Source: Brevibacillus brevis (GTDB lineage: Bacteria > Bacillota > Bacilli > Brevibacillales > Brevibacillaceae). Taken from it: a stretch of 64,000 nt of DNA. This document shows, one piece after another, positions 47,801 to 55,584 of this stretch. Each line of letters opens with the position of its first letter. Position 1 is the first letter of the stretch. The stretch spans positions 5,396,001 to 5,460,000 of the forward strand of contig NZ_CP041767.1 in assembly GCF_022026395.1 (NCBI RefSeq), in the 5' to 3' direction. The notes below the pieces were generated by a model, which saw only the letters and a program-made list of their open reading frames with translations, made no database searches and was not told the origin of the DNA. Position numbers and translations under genes: made by a program.

Positions 47801-48010
47801 ATATGCAGAGAAAGGTAATCCAGGGTTAAGTTCCTCTAACTTGTCCTGAAGGTAACGAACAAGAACAATTTCTTTTGGTGAGGTTCTTCCCAGTAAACTA
47901 TCTTTACCATAAGTTTCGGAGATAGCATTTACACTCTCCCAGCCAAGTACATTTTGCATGTACTCGGCCGTGGTTACTTGTACGAGAGTATCTTCGTTCA
48001 TACGGGTCAC
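44804..48010 (-). CDS. hsdR: Type I restriction enzyme, R (motor/nuclease) subunit
   Basis: 1068 residues, usual length. An N-terminal PD-(D/E)xK nuclease region has ADIVGFVNGIPLLFMELKN. SF2 helicase motifs follow: Walker A GSGKS, DEAH in VISDEAHRTQYG, and FTGTPLF. A long C-terminal helical region binds the methylase. With HsdM and HsdS it cuts unmodified DNA after ATP-driven translocation. Its GTG start overlaps the hsdS stop by 4 bp, with AAAGGAGAG upstream. It is last in the mrr-like - hsdM - hsdS - hsdR series. Confidence 0.95.
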   Translation of the reverse strand: MTRMNEDTLVQVTTAEYMQNVLGWESVNAISETYGKDSLLGRTSPKEIVLVRYLQDKLEELNPGLPFSAYEDAVRQIKEYSTSQNMLTINREKYSLLKDGVLVTYHDSNQVLQKERLKVFDFKKATSNHFLCVREFWIKGDIYTRRADIVGFVNGIPLLFMELKNVNRDIRIAYEQNLSDYKDTVPHLFHHNAFIVLGNGIEAKVGSLSSRYEHFHEWKRLAEEEKGVVDMETLLKGICDKDSFMDLFENFILFDESSGGTVKILAQNHQFLGVNRAVNSITERHERQGKLGVYWHTQGSGKSYSIIFFTRKVHRKLGGNFTFIICTDREDLDSQIYKSFAGCGLVSDRDPCRASSGENLRTLFTQHKPYIFTLIQKFNQDVDPSQPYSTRDDIIVISDEAHRTQYGRLSLNRRNALPNASYIGFTGTPLFSNDEITRQTFGDYISTYDFQRAVEDKATVPLYYDARGEKLGITTNELNERIAEKLEQLELEDVDVEQRLENELKRDYHIITAEKRLEQIAKDFVDHYSTTWETGKAILVCIDKITCVRMYNYIQRYWQERSQKLESDLQNSVDEQDLVYRQRQVNWMKETQMAVVVSEEQGEVAKFQKWDLDIKPHRKMIKEGFVNSNGERIDLESAFKKAEHPFRVAIVCAMWLTGFDVPSLSTLYLDKPLKAHTLMQTIARANRVSEGKNNGMIVDYCGIFKNLRQALATYAGQGDSGRDFTGGDVDPTKPATELIPDLHEAIAFVHAFLEEGGASLDDIIQKTGFERNAAIMTAKDVVNQNDETRKRFEIMCRAVFKKFKACLNDQRVNDYRRDYDAINIIYRSLEKDRQQADISDIIQQLHEIVDEAIVTAPAQVKEESTPYNIADIDFERLRKEFEKSPTKNTTVQNLKNAIEDRLARLLKQNPLRTNFQQHYEKIVEEYNREKDRSTIEKTFEALLKLVQELGEEESRAVREGLDVESLAIFDLLKKPDLNKKEIDRIKQVAVQLLQMLKEGKLKTEHWKEKESTRDAVFSVIRDFLWDDTTGLPVDNFSDEEVVEVSHRVFQHIFYAYPTLPSPIYAVSS

Positions 48011-49215
48011 AATTGGATCTCTCCTTTCATCAGACGTGGAAGTAGGAGGTCGCGGGCTTCAATTAATATGTCATTCTGCCTTTGTAAATTTGCAAGTGAT
48101 TCAAAGCAGTTTCTAGCAACCTCATTAAATTGCTCTAATAATGGGTTAGGTGGTAATACAAGTTGGAACTCGTTAAAGCAACTGATTTGAACGCGTTGCC
48201 GCCCTGAAGAACCGATCATACTCTTAATAGCATGTTCCCGAAAATCATAGGTTCGGGCTAAGCAATACACAAAATAAGAACTTACTCTAATTCCTCTTAG
48301 AACAATAAACTCTGTTGAACCACAGGCTACTTCTTCTTGCTGAAGAAAATTAACGTAAGCAGTTTTCCCATTCTCTAAGCAAGGAGTGATTCGAGCAAAA
48401 AGAGTATCACCATTACGAAATTTCCCCGAAGTAGGCTTGTCTCGATTCTCAACCTCCCTTAAATTGATCGTCATACCCGTTTCCGAGAGACTGGACATAG
48501 GAACATACCGAATTTCTTTTCCTTTTTCCACACGTTCTGCTGGGTTTATTTCAATAATTTCAGGCACAAACACTCTTCTCCATCCAATTGGAACTCCATC
48601 AATGATTTTCACATGCTCATGCCCGGGAAATCGTAAATCGACAAACCATTCCTTGTAGAGCAATCGGACTGACTCTTCCAAGAGAGCTATACGACGTTTG
48701 TTGTTTTCAATCAAGTAATCATAGGGAGAAAGAACTTCAATTATTTGTCTCTGTATGCTTCGTTCAGGGATAGGGACTGAGATTTGAGAAAGAACCTTTT
48801 GATTTAAATTGGATATATTTGTCCCACTTCCTAGTAATGATAATCTCTTGCGAAACTCAGACGATCTAAAAAAATACGCGTAAAATTTAGCCTCAACCTC
48901 AATAGATAAGCGAGCACGGATACAAAAGGCAGAAAACGATAAGTTTGCAGGTGGGTCTTCCACAAGTAATGAGCGGCCAACTAGATCCCTATTACCATTA
49001 CTCCTTACGAAAAGAATATCACCATTTTGTAAAAATGAATCATCATTGACTCCTACCGCACTAATCTCTCCAAGAGAACTATAATCTGGAACAAATCGAT
49101 CTCCAAAATCTTTTACGTTTATCATTAGGAGACCTGTTCCTTCATTTTCTTTTGTATAATTTAGTCCATTTCTGAATTCTGCAATTTGGCCAAGCATAAT
49201 TTCCTTCCAAGTCAT
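48007..49215 (-). CDS. hsdS: Type I restriction-modification specificity subunit
   Basis: 402 residues with two target-recognition domains, each followed by a conserved helical spacer (for example NKRRIALLEESVRLLYKEWF between them and DILIEARDLLLPRL at the end). It gives the complex its DNA sequence specificity, which cannot be read by eye. It overlaps hsdM and hsdR by 4 bp each, so the three are translationally coupled. No second hsdS or inverted repeat for phase-variable shuffling is seen nearby. Confidence 0.94.
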   Translation of the reverse strand: MTWKEIMLGQIAEFRNGLNYTKENEGTGLLMINVKDFGDRFVPDYSSLGEISAVGVNDDSFLQNGDILFVRSNGNRDLVGRSLLVEDPPANLSFSAFCIRARLSIEVEAKFYAYFFRSSEFRKRLSLLGSGTNISNLNQKVLSQISVPIPERSIQRQIIEVLSPYDYLIENNKRRIALLEESVRLLYKEWFVDLRFPGHEHVKIIDGVPIGWRRVFVPEIIEINPAERVEKGKEIRYVPMSSLSETGMTINLREVENRDKPTSGKFRNGDTLFARITPCLENGKTAYVNFLQQEEVACGSTEFIVLRGIRVSSYFVYCLARTYDFREHAIKSMIGSSGRQRVQISCFNEFQLVLPPNPLLEQFNEVARNCFESLANLQRQNDILIEARDLLLPRLMKGEIQL

Positions 49216-51326
49216 ACTCCAAGCTCCTTAAAATTCTGCATAATCTTGGTTGCTAACTCTATTGCCTCAGCATTTAGTCCTTCTAACTCAACATGTATGT
49301 CTCGTAGGGCTTCTTCAAAATCAAAGTCTTCATCCACTTTTTCAGGTGCCACACCGACATATCGTCCTGGTGTAAGGCTCCACTCGTTCGCTTCCAGTTC
49401 TTCTTTTCCAACCAGTTTAACAAGTCCCTCTACATCTCGATACACGCCATCTGGGAAACGTTGAGTCAGCCATAATGCTTGTTTATGAAAGTAACGCACT
49501 TTTTTTAGTTGCTCAACTAATTCCTGACAAGCAACATCTGCTTCTTTCCGAGCCTTTGTTATATCACGACCAACCCATAATTTGCTATCTTTAGCATTTA
49601 AATCGTTCTCGCAGATTTCAATCACACGGTTAGTTAATTTATAGAGCATGTCAGCATGTTTCACGAGATCGCGACTCTGATCAGACAGCGAAATGAGGCA
49701 CTCTGTTTTGTCCTTAAGAACAGAATTACTCTTTGCGCAATTCTCCCACACTGCTCGTTCCTTATCTAGTTTCATGCGGTAATCTTCTACATTATTTGAA
49801 AAGACCTGCAATCCATCTTTGAGCTCGTGAAATTCTGCGAACTTTAATTTTTCTTCCTGAACCGTTTGAAGAAAAGGTTGTAAGACTAATTGTAGATTTT
49901 TAATTTTATCTATATAGCCTTTTAACAAGTTACTGTTTTGTTCACTATCATCTACTCGATTAAAACAATCTTCAGCCTCATTAAATGTCTGTACTAGATA
50001 TCTTTCTACTAATTTAGAAAATCTCTCGTTTTCTCCTCGATATAACCAGACAATTGATAGTAGATTTTCCAATTGTTCCGGGCTAAAGTCGTAAATTTTG
50101 CGGGTTACTTTACGGTAGATATTACGTGCATCCAGCATCAATACTTTATCTTTTTGATTCTCTGGTTTTGCACGATTAAGGAACCATAACTCACACGGAA
50201 CAGATCGTGTGTAAAAGAAATTGGAGCGAATGGCTACCATGATATCGACCGATCCTGTTTCAATAAGTTTACGGCGGACAATTGCCTCATCACGACCAGA
50301 ACTGGAAGCCTGCGACGACATAACAAAGCCAGCTCGCCCATTTTCATTCAGGTAACTATAGAAATAGCTGATCCATAAGTAGTTTCCGTTTGAGACCTTG
50401 CCACTTTTATTGATACCTGGGAGTCCAAAAGGTAATCTGGGATCTTGTTTTATCTTATCCGCGTCTACCTCATCAACGTTAAAGGGCGGATTAGCCATCA
50501 CAAAATCAATGTTACCTCTTACTCCCATTGGGTCTTCATAGTAGGTTATTGCTTTTTGTATATTTCCTTCCAATCCGTGAACTGCTAGATTCATCTTAGC
50601 CAATCGAATGGTAGTCGGGTTCTTTTCCATTCCATAAAACGTAAGCCGCTCTGCCGGGTTTTCCTGTAAACGCTCGACAAAATGGGCGCTTTGCACAAAC
50701 ATCCCCCCGGATCCACATGCCGGGTCGAGTATTGTACCATTTTTCGGCTCAAGAACGTTTGCAATAAACGATACTAATGAAACAGGTGTAAAGAACTCTC
50801 CACCATCATGTGCCTTTTGGTCTGCAAATTGGGTAAGAAAGTATTCATAAATACGTCCAAAAATGTCTCCCGTTGCCCGTTTCAATTCTTCAGGATTGAG
50901 TGTACGTAAAAGTTGGCCTAAAACTTCGTTATCCAATTCCTGATATTCTGATTTAGGTAATACGCCTCGCAGTGTCTCGTAATCCTCTTCAATTGATTCC
51001 ATCGCTTCGATAATTGCCTTTGCTCTATCCTCACTGTCAGGAAGTGCAACTAGATTATCAAATTGTGCCTTTTCTCTTAAAAAGATTGAGCCTTTTTGCG
51101 AGAAGTCTTCTTTCGTCAACTCACGTGTTTTTCCACCGCGTTTAGGCAAATTCACTATAATTTCATCTTTTACAGATAAATATCTGCTGTAGGCATGCCG
51201 CAAGAAGATTAGACCCATTACGGGCATAAAGTATTCATTACTGGCATAGTTGGAGTTTGCCCTAAGTGTATCTGCCGCCCCCCACAGCTTTTTCTCAATC
51301 GCTTCGATGTTCTCTAATTGTGCCAT
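49212..51326 (-). CDS. hsdM: Type I restriction-modification DNA adenine methylase
   Basis: 704 residues. An HsdM N-terminal helical domain is followed by a methylase domain with the AdoMet motif DPACGSGGMF and catalytic NPPF (MANPPFNV), the pattern of N6-adenine methylases. The C-terminus is extended: about 260 residues of charged coiled coil follow the catalytic core, making it longer than the roughly 500-550 residues I expect. A GGAGGAAAAG site lies before ATG 51326. It probably protects host DNA and supplies the core of the restriction complex. Confidence 0.95.
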   Translation of the reverse strand: MAQLENIEAIEKKLWGAADTLRANSNYASNEYFMPVMGLIFLRHAYSRYLSVKDEIIVNLPKRGGKTRELTKEDFSQKGSIFLREKAQFDNLVALPDSEDRAKAIIEAMESIEEDYETLRGVLPKSEYQELDNEVLGQLLRTLNPEELKRATGDIFGRIYEYFLTQFADQKAHDGGEFFTPVSLVSFIANVLEPKNGTILDPACGSGGMFVQSAHFVERLQENPAERLTFYGMEKNPTTIRLAKMNLAVHGLEGNIQKAITYYEDPMGVRGNIDFVMANPPFNVDEVDADKIKQDPRLPFGLPGINKSGKVSNGNYLWISYFYSYLNENGRAGFVMSSQASSSGRDEAIVRRKLIETGSVDIMVAIRSNFFYTRSVPCELWFLNRAKPENQKDKVLMLDARNIYRKVTRKIYDFSPEQLENLLSIVWLYRGENERFSKLVERYLVQTFNEAEDCFNRVDDSEQNSNLLKGYIDKIKNLQLVLQPFLQTVQEEKLKFAEFHELKDGLQVFSNNVEDYRMKLDKERAVWENCAKSNSVLKDKTECLISLSDQSRDLVKHADMLYKLTNRVIEICENDLNAKDSKLWVGRDITKARKEADVACQELVEQLKKVRYFHKQALWLTQRFPDGVYRDVEGLVKLVGKEELEANEWSLTPGRYVGVAPEKVDEDFDFEEALRDIHVELEGLNAEAIELATKIMQNFKELGV

Positions 51327-51370
51327 ATATCTTTTCCTCCATGTTTAAATCAACGTTGTATTAAAATCAT

Positions 51371-52357
51371 TTACATCGGTATATATATCCGTCTAAGTGG
51401 CAACAAAGCCTTCTTCGCTACGGTCATTTTCTCATACCACTCACTAACTAGCTCAACCAATTCCGTTAGATCAAGTAGTTTAACTCCATTTTGTTGTGCG
51501 ACAGATTTTGCTGATGGGGTAAATCCACCTGTAGAAACAAAGAGACTGCTTGCTCCAATTGGGTTTGCTCCTAGAAGCTGTTGTATTTCAGGGCCACCTG
51601 CGGAAGTTTTGCGATGTTTTACTTGTACTTTAATGATTGGCTTTTCGAAACCGAAAGCATCACGATGAGCAATGATATCGACACCGCCATCGGGACCTTT
51701 AGGACTAATCCGCACCTGATAACCCATTGCCTCTAATAGTCCACCAACCAAGTCTTGCATTTGCCAGGCATCAATCTTATCTATAGCGTCTTCAAGCATT
51801 GTCATCGCTTGCTGGATAAACTCTTCCTTATCTGCACCCGTGTCATTTTCATCTTGTGTAGTTGGTACCGGTGTATATCCTTGTCCCTGCAATAAACTAT
51901 CAAATTCTTGCGCCCAACCGTCAACTCGAAACACTGTTGAAATACCACCGAGTGTGTTTTTTGCTCCTTGAGAAAGATCATCGCGTGAAATTCGTTTTTG
52001 TTCCCATTGAACCCCGATTACGTTTGGATAGTAATCACTAATAATAGCCGGATTGTGAGAAAATGGTTGGGTTACCGTGCCAATCAGGTATTCTCGTGTC
52101 TCTTTTGAGTATGTAATGATCTTGTCTCCCTTTTGTATTTCCCTGCTAAATTTCCACACTTGACTGGCCCACTGAATTCTGGTTCCAGGCTTTTCGTTTG
52201 TAAACACTGCATGAGCCTTCTCTACCAGTTTATCTCTGGTTTGATAAGACAAAGGATTCCCCAGTTTACTCCAGCCGATTGATACGACATTTTCCCCTAA
52301 CCATTCCGGTATTAATTCATTACTATCTCCCGCTCGTACCATCCACCATTTGGTCAT
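51371..52357 (-). CDS. Mrr-like restriction endonuclease with N-terminal EVE/PUA-like domain
   Basis: 328 residues. The C-terminal region (about 195-325) is an Mrr-type PD-(D/E)xK nuclease: LLEAMGYQVRISPKGPDGGVD followed by IIKVQVKH, with Asp and the QVK triad. The N-terminus (MTKWWMVRAGDSNEL, then GDKIITYSKETREYLIG) resembles EVE/PUA-like modified-base readers; this part is tentative. Mrr enzymes cut methylated or otherwise modified DNA. It precedes hsdM by 44 bp in the same direction, so a type IV-like activity is probably co-expressed with the type I system. AGGAGG lies before the start. Confidence 0.88.
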   Translation of the reverse strand: MTKWWMVRAGDSNELIPEWLGENVVSIGWSKLGNPLSYQTRDKLVEKAHAVFTNEKPGTRIQWASQVWKFSREIQKGDKIITYSKETREYLIGTVTQPFSHNPAIISDYYPNVIGVQWEQKRISRDDLSQGAKNTLGGISTVFRVDGWAQEFDSLLQGQGYTPVPTTQDENDTGADKEEFIQQAMTMLEDAIDKIDAWQMQDLVGGLLEAMGYQVRISPKGPDGGVDIIAHRDAFGFEKPIIKVQVKHRKTSAGGPEIQQLLGANPIGASSLFVSTGGFTPSAKSVAQQNGVKLLDLTELVELVSEWYEKMTVAKKALLPLRRIYIPM

Positions 52358-53026
52358 GTATCTTTCCTCCTATGTAGTAGAAACGGAACCAGAACTACAT
52401 CAGTTATCATCTACCTGTCTTTCTCTCGATTGAAAATATACCTACCAAAACGTCGCCGCATGAAATGCCTATTAAAGTTGTATTGGGCTAAGTTTTTATC
52501 TTTTGTATCTTTTGTCGAGGAGTCCCTATTCAAACACTTGCCCAAAGCGTTACTAAACATAATTAAATTATACAATAATACTCTCGACCTATCTTGATTG
52601 AAATCTACTTATATTTACCAAGAATATTACATGATTGTAACACTGGAATGTATTTATCCACTATTTTTTTACATATCCTGCCTAACGGCGAAACTGCAAT
52701 TATCTACAAAACTAATAGAGACAAGAAAGTTGAACAAATTTTTGCTCAGTTCCACAATACAGAATACAAGGGGGGTACCAGCCGTTTCATGCCCTACCCG
52801 GTTCCCATATGGACTGTGATCTACTGCTCGCCAGTAGGTTACAGTCCTTTTTTGTTTTACTTGATGACTATGTCAGCAAGCAGAGAAGATGAAAAGGTTC
52901 CATCACTGAAAGGAGGTGATTCAAATCATCCGGGCGTTGTTGATTCCAAAGGCTACCCGGAGAACAGATAGTTTGTTGCCATATATGTGTAGTGAACAAA
53001 ATCTTGCAGAATGGAGGAAACATGAA
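52358..53026. other. Divergent A/T-rich region between the R-M operon and the ardA remnant
   Basis: About 670 bp. The left part holds the promoter region for the restriction operon. ORFs at 52594-52971 and 52598-52819 have no ribosome site and look like chance frames. A hairpin terminator lies at 52811-52853. AAAGGAGGTG at 52908-52917 is a good ribosome site without a convincing gene; it may be the 5' relic of a lost ORF before ardA. Confidence 0.4.
52811..52853 (+). terminator. Terminator upstream of the ardA remnant
   Basis: GGACTGTGATCTACTG pairs with CAGTAGGTTACAGTCC around a short loop, followed by TTTTTTG. Confidence 0.8.
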
Positions 53027-53520
53027 ATGGAAGTAAAGCTCTTTGTAGCCAATCTGGCAAAGTACAACGAAGGAAAACTGGTCGGACTGGTTAAACCTGC
53101 CGATGAATCCGGAAGAACTGATGGAAAGATTGCAACACGTTTTGGGTGAGGATGAAGAATACGCGAATCCACGATTACGAAGTTCCCTTTCATATCAGTG
53201 AGTATGAGAACGCTTTTGAAATTAATGATACCGCCCTTTTCTTGGCCCGGTACGACAGCAAGATTGTGATTGCCCTCTCTGAATGCTTGGTCAACCTACA
53301 GGAAGTTGTGTGGTTGTTGGAGTATGGTGAATACAGTGTGTTTTCGACGTGAACAACCTTTGGGATGTCGCTGAGGAAATGGTAGATGAAGGCTACTTCG
53401 GCCCCATTCCCCTTTCAATCAGTTGCTATCTCGATTATAAAAAGATTGCTAGAGATTTGCAGATGAACGGATGGTACATGCATTATACGTTAAGGGTTGC
53501 GGTTCGTCCTTACATCTGAT
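53027..53520 (+). pseudogene. ardA: ardA-like anti-restriction gene, broken by frameshifts
   Basis: ATG 53027 has GGAGG just upstream and opens with an ArdA-like segment (VKLFVANLAKYNEGKLVG). The reading then passes through three frames: LPMNPEELMERLQHVLG in one frame (about 53087-53160), HDYEVPFHISEYENAFEIND in the next (about 53162-53350), and VAEEMVDEGYFGPIP to DYKKIARDLQMNGWY in a third (to 53520). At least three frameshifts are needed to rejoin it. Intact ArdA is a DNA mimic that blocks type I restriction complexes. The remnant sits beside an intact type I system, with which a working copy would conflict. Confidence 0.85.
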
Positions 53521-53662
53521 GAGGATTATTTCTCCCTCCTCTACATGAATCAATATCACTGTTACCTCTGCCTGCTGTATTAAAGCGGGTTATTTGTGTT
53601 GCCATTCCTATGAACGTAGCAAGTTACGAGATTTTTTAACAAGGAAAGAAGGTGGTCTACCA

Positions 53663-53950
53663 ATGAAGGAATTATTAAACATGCTGGAATTGAAACAGGC
53701 GGAATTGCTGGTACGCGAAAGGATGCTACGCAACAGCGACACTAGCCATCCAGTCAATGCACATAATCTTGAACAAGTTCGTAATCGAGTCAAGTCTTTG
53801 CAAATTCAGATAGACATGATTGACGTTCTGCGATCCGTTGAGAATGAGTTCAGTAAAAGAGAAAGGACTGATTCAAGTGCAACAAAACAAACTGAAGCTG
53901 TTGAACGACACTCTTCAAATATTGTTGAACCGTTTGGCTCTCAACGATGA
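53663..53950 (+). CDS. Small coiled-coil protein, unknown (95 residues)
   Basis: ATG 53663 is 8 nt from GAAGGTGG, preferable to an upstream in-frame start at 53594. The product is heptad-like and charged (MKELLNMLELKQAELLVRER, VRNRVKSLQIQID). I do not recognise a family. Small coiled-coil proteins of this kind are frequent cargo on mobile elements. It overlaps the next small ORF, which may be its partner or the result of a frameshift. Confidence 0.5.
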   Translation: MKELLNMLELKQAELLVRERMLRNSDTSHPVNAHNLEQVRNRVKSLQIQIDMIDVLRSVENEFSKRERTDSSATKQTEAVERHSSNIVEPFGSQR

Positions 53951-54089
53951 TATTCATATTCAGATAGCTGGATACGTCTTGCAGTCGGATATTGTCCGCT
54001 ACAGGAAGTTTGATTGCGATCCTGCTATCAGCCAAGTAGTACCCGTACAATCACTTTCATCAACATTGAAAAATCGACAGCAAACCTAG
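53844..54089 (+). CDS. Small ORF overlapping the coiled-coil gene
   Basis: 81 residues from ATG 53844 (MSSVKEKGLIQVQQNKLKLL), overlapping the preceding ORF by about 107 bp in another frame. Its helical N-terminal half looks like a real protein, but the ribosome site is weak (TTGAGA). It ends just before a strong terminator. Either a translationally coupled gene or the second half of a frameshifted one. Confidence 0.4.
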   Translation: MSSVKEKGLIQVQQNKLKLLNDTLQILLNRLALNDDIHIQIAGYVLQSDIVRYRKFDCDPAISQVVPVQSLSSTLKNRQQT

Positions 54090-54133
54090 ATGACTCATCT
54101 GCATGCAAACCACACGCAGATGGGTCATTTTTT
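54090..54133 (+). terminator. Terminator after the small ORF pair
   Basis: ATGACTCATCTGC and GCAGATGGGTCAT pair around a loop of about 15 nt, then six T residues. Confidence 0.85.
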
Positions 54134-54164
54134 CATTTCAGCCATTGAAGGGAGGTGAAGATCA

Positions 54165-54299
54165 ATGCGTAGAAAAGTGGACTTGTACGAACAACGAAAC
54201 TGGCTGTTGGCGGCATTGCGCCATTTGAGAGGAATCAAGCAGATGCGTCCTGATTGGGGACGGTTATATGCGCTACCCTTTCACGACTGGTTCTCATAG
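54165..54299 (+). CDS. Short basic ORF of 44 residues, unknown
   Basis: A strong ribosome site (GGGAGGTGAAG) 6-8 nt upstream of ATG 54165 supports translation. The product is basic and aromatic (RRKVDLYEQRNWLLAALRHL...GRLYALPFHDWFS). No family is recognised. It sits between a terminator and the radC-like gene among mobile-element relics. Confidence 0.5.
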   Translation: MRRKVDLYEQRNWLLAALRHLRGIKQMRPDWGRLYALPFHDWFS

Positions 54300-54453
54300 A
54301 AATGCAGATTGAACAGATGGAAAAACAAAAAGAGGGCGTGACCACAAAGGTGCACACCCAAATAAAAAACGGTTAATTGCAGTTTATCGTGTTCCATCCA
54401 TCGGCACAAGGAGGGTATTTCGCCCTCCTTATTTCATTTTATGGAGGTAATGT

Positions 54454-55068
54454 ATGACCGATAAATATACCGCTCAACCAACTCTAACGACCGTTCTCTC
54501 TCAGCTTATAAACGTGAAACCGGAAAGAAGAATCATCCAAGACCTGATAGCTCGCTTCCCTACCCTCCCTGACCTGCTAGACGCAACAGAAGACGAGTTG
54601 AAGGCCATTTCCGGTATCGGGGTGGTCAAGACCCAGCAAATCATTTCTGCGTTAGATATGGCACGCTCCATATGCTTACGAGCGACCTTCCCATCAATTG
54701 TCCGATCTGCAAGAGACATATTTGAGCATCTCAGGGTAGAAATGCAGTATCTCCCCAAAGAGCATTTTGTGGTCGTTGGACTGGATAACAAAATACGGAC
54801 TCTTTTCTGGGAGGTAGTCGCAGTCGGATCATTGGATGCGGCAATCATCCATCCACGAGAAGCGTTCCGTCCCGTGTTGAATAGGAACTCAGATGCAGTG
54901 ATCTTTGTTCACAATCATCCCTCTGGCGATCCAACCCCATCCAAAGAGGACATCGAAATAACCAAAAGACTACGACAGGCAGGAGAAATTCTGGATGTCC
55001 GGGTTATCGATCACATTATCGTTGGGTTCGAGACATATTGCTCTTTAGCCGAACAAGGGCATCTATAA
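54454..55068 (+). CDS. radC: RadC-like JAB/MPN-domain protein
   Basis: 204 residues. An N-terminal helix-hairpin-helix (ISGIGVVKTQQI) is followed by a JAB/MPN metal-binding domain with the signature HNHPSGDPTPSKED and a conserved Asp in VIDHIIVG. GGAGG lies upstream of ATG 54454. RadC-like genes are common cargo on integrative elements and plasmids; a JAB metallohydrolase or anti-restriction-associated role has been suggested and no DNA repair role is firmly established. It is somewhat divergent from typical chromosomal radC and is a second, element-type copy. Confidence 0.88.
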   Translation: MTDKYTAQPTLTTVLSQLINVKPERRIIQDLIARFPTLPDLLDATEDELKAISGIGVVKTQQIISALDMARSICLRATFPSIVRSARDIFEHLRVEMQYLPKEHFVVVGLDNKIRTLFWEVVAVGSLDAAIIHPREAFRPVLNRNSDAVIFVHNHPSGDPTPSKEDIEITKRLRQAGEILDVRVIDHIIVGFETYCSLAEQGHL

Positions 55069-55087
55069 CATACAGGAGGCCAAAGCT

Positions 55088-55526
55088 ATGATAAATCAAC
55101 CCTTCACGAGCAAACCGCATCATCAACATATCCTGAAAGAAACACAGCTAGTCGATGCCTTTCACACACTGATGACGCAGGTTTCCCATCCTCAACAAGC
55201 TTACTACGCTTTCCGACGAGGATATCCAACGTATCGCAGGCAGTAACGCCACTGCAACGAAACATTTGCGGGCTACGTTACATCTTGCTCATCTCCTTGC
55301 CGTTCCGCAAAAACGACAGCATGTTACTGTTCGTCATCCTAGAGATATTGTCCAGTATTGCAGAGACAACATTGCGAATTTCGGCGAGAGAACCACGTTC
55401 CTGATCGGGTTAAATACCAAGAACATGATCCTCACCGACTCGAATAACATCAGATTTAGCACGCTATACATTGAACCCCTAACAAAAAGCCTTGATATGA
55501 CGAGCTTCCCAAACCGCAATGAATAG
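55088..55526 (+). pseudogene. Truncated, frameshifted radC-like paralogue at the island end
   Basis: ATG 55088 has AGGAGG 9 nt upstream and encodes an N-terminal segment resembling RadC-type openings, then shifts frame near 55190. The following frame reads NKLTTLSDEDIQRIAGSNAT and later TVRHPRDIVQYC and ERTTFLIGLNTKNMIL, as in the start of a JAB domain. It ends at 55526, about 60 bp before the ssrA repeat, without the HNHPS metal signature. It cannot be active as a JAB enzyme. Its truncation near the repeat suggests that recombination at the att site removed the rest. Confidence 0.7.
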
Positions 55527-55544
55527 CGAGCCTTCCCCACAAAC

Positions 55545-55568
55545 GAAAAAAGCCACCTCTACAGGTGA
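55545..55568 (-). terminator. New terminator of the intact ssrA, supplied by the island
   Basis: On the minus strand CACCT, a short loop and AGGTG, then GCTTTTTTC, about 17 bp beyond the ssrA 3' end. It is island sequence, replacing the native terminator now at 42493-42516. Confidence 0.7.
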
Positions 55569-55584
55569 CATCACTGATATGTAA

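Larger units (their letters stand above)
42534..55584. mobile_element. 13-kb island inserted at ssrA, carrying restriction/defence genes
   Basis: Perfect 237-bp direct repeats (42534-42770 and 55585-55821) bound about 13.05 kb. Inside are a DUF262/nucleotidyltransferase pair, Mrr-like nuclease plus type I R-M operon, broken ardA, and radC-like genes. ssrA 3' ends are a classic tyrosine-integrase target. No integrase or excisionase gene is recognisable, so the island is probably an immobilised remnant or is mobilised in trans. Genes at its left end are visibly more A/T rich than the flanking core genes. Confidence 0.85.

Noticed and set aside
52594..52971. 125-codon plus ORF in the island
   Set aside because: No ribosome site, crosses a strong terminator and has no coherent protein pattern.
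42534..55584. Integrase or transposase in the ssrA island
   Set aside because: Every sizeable frame was checked for recombinase motifs; none shows the R-H-R-Y or DDE pattern.
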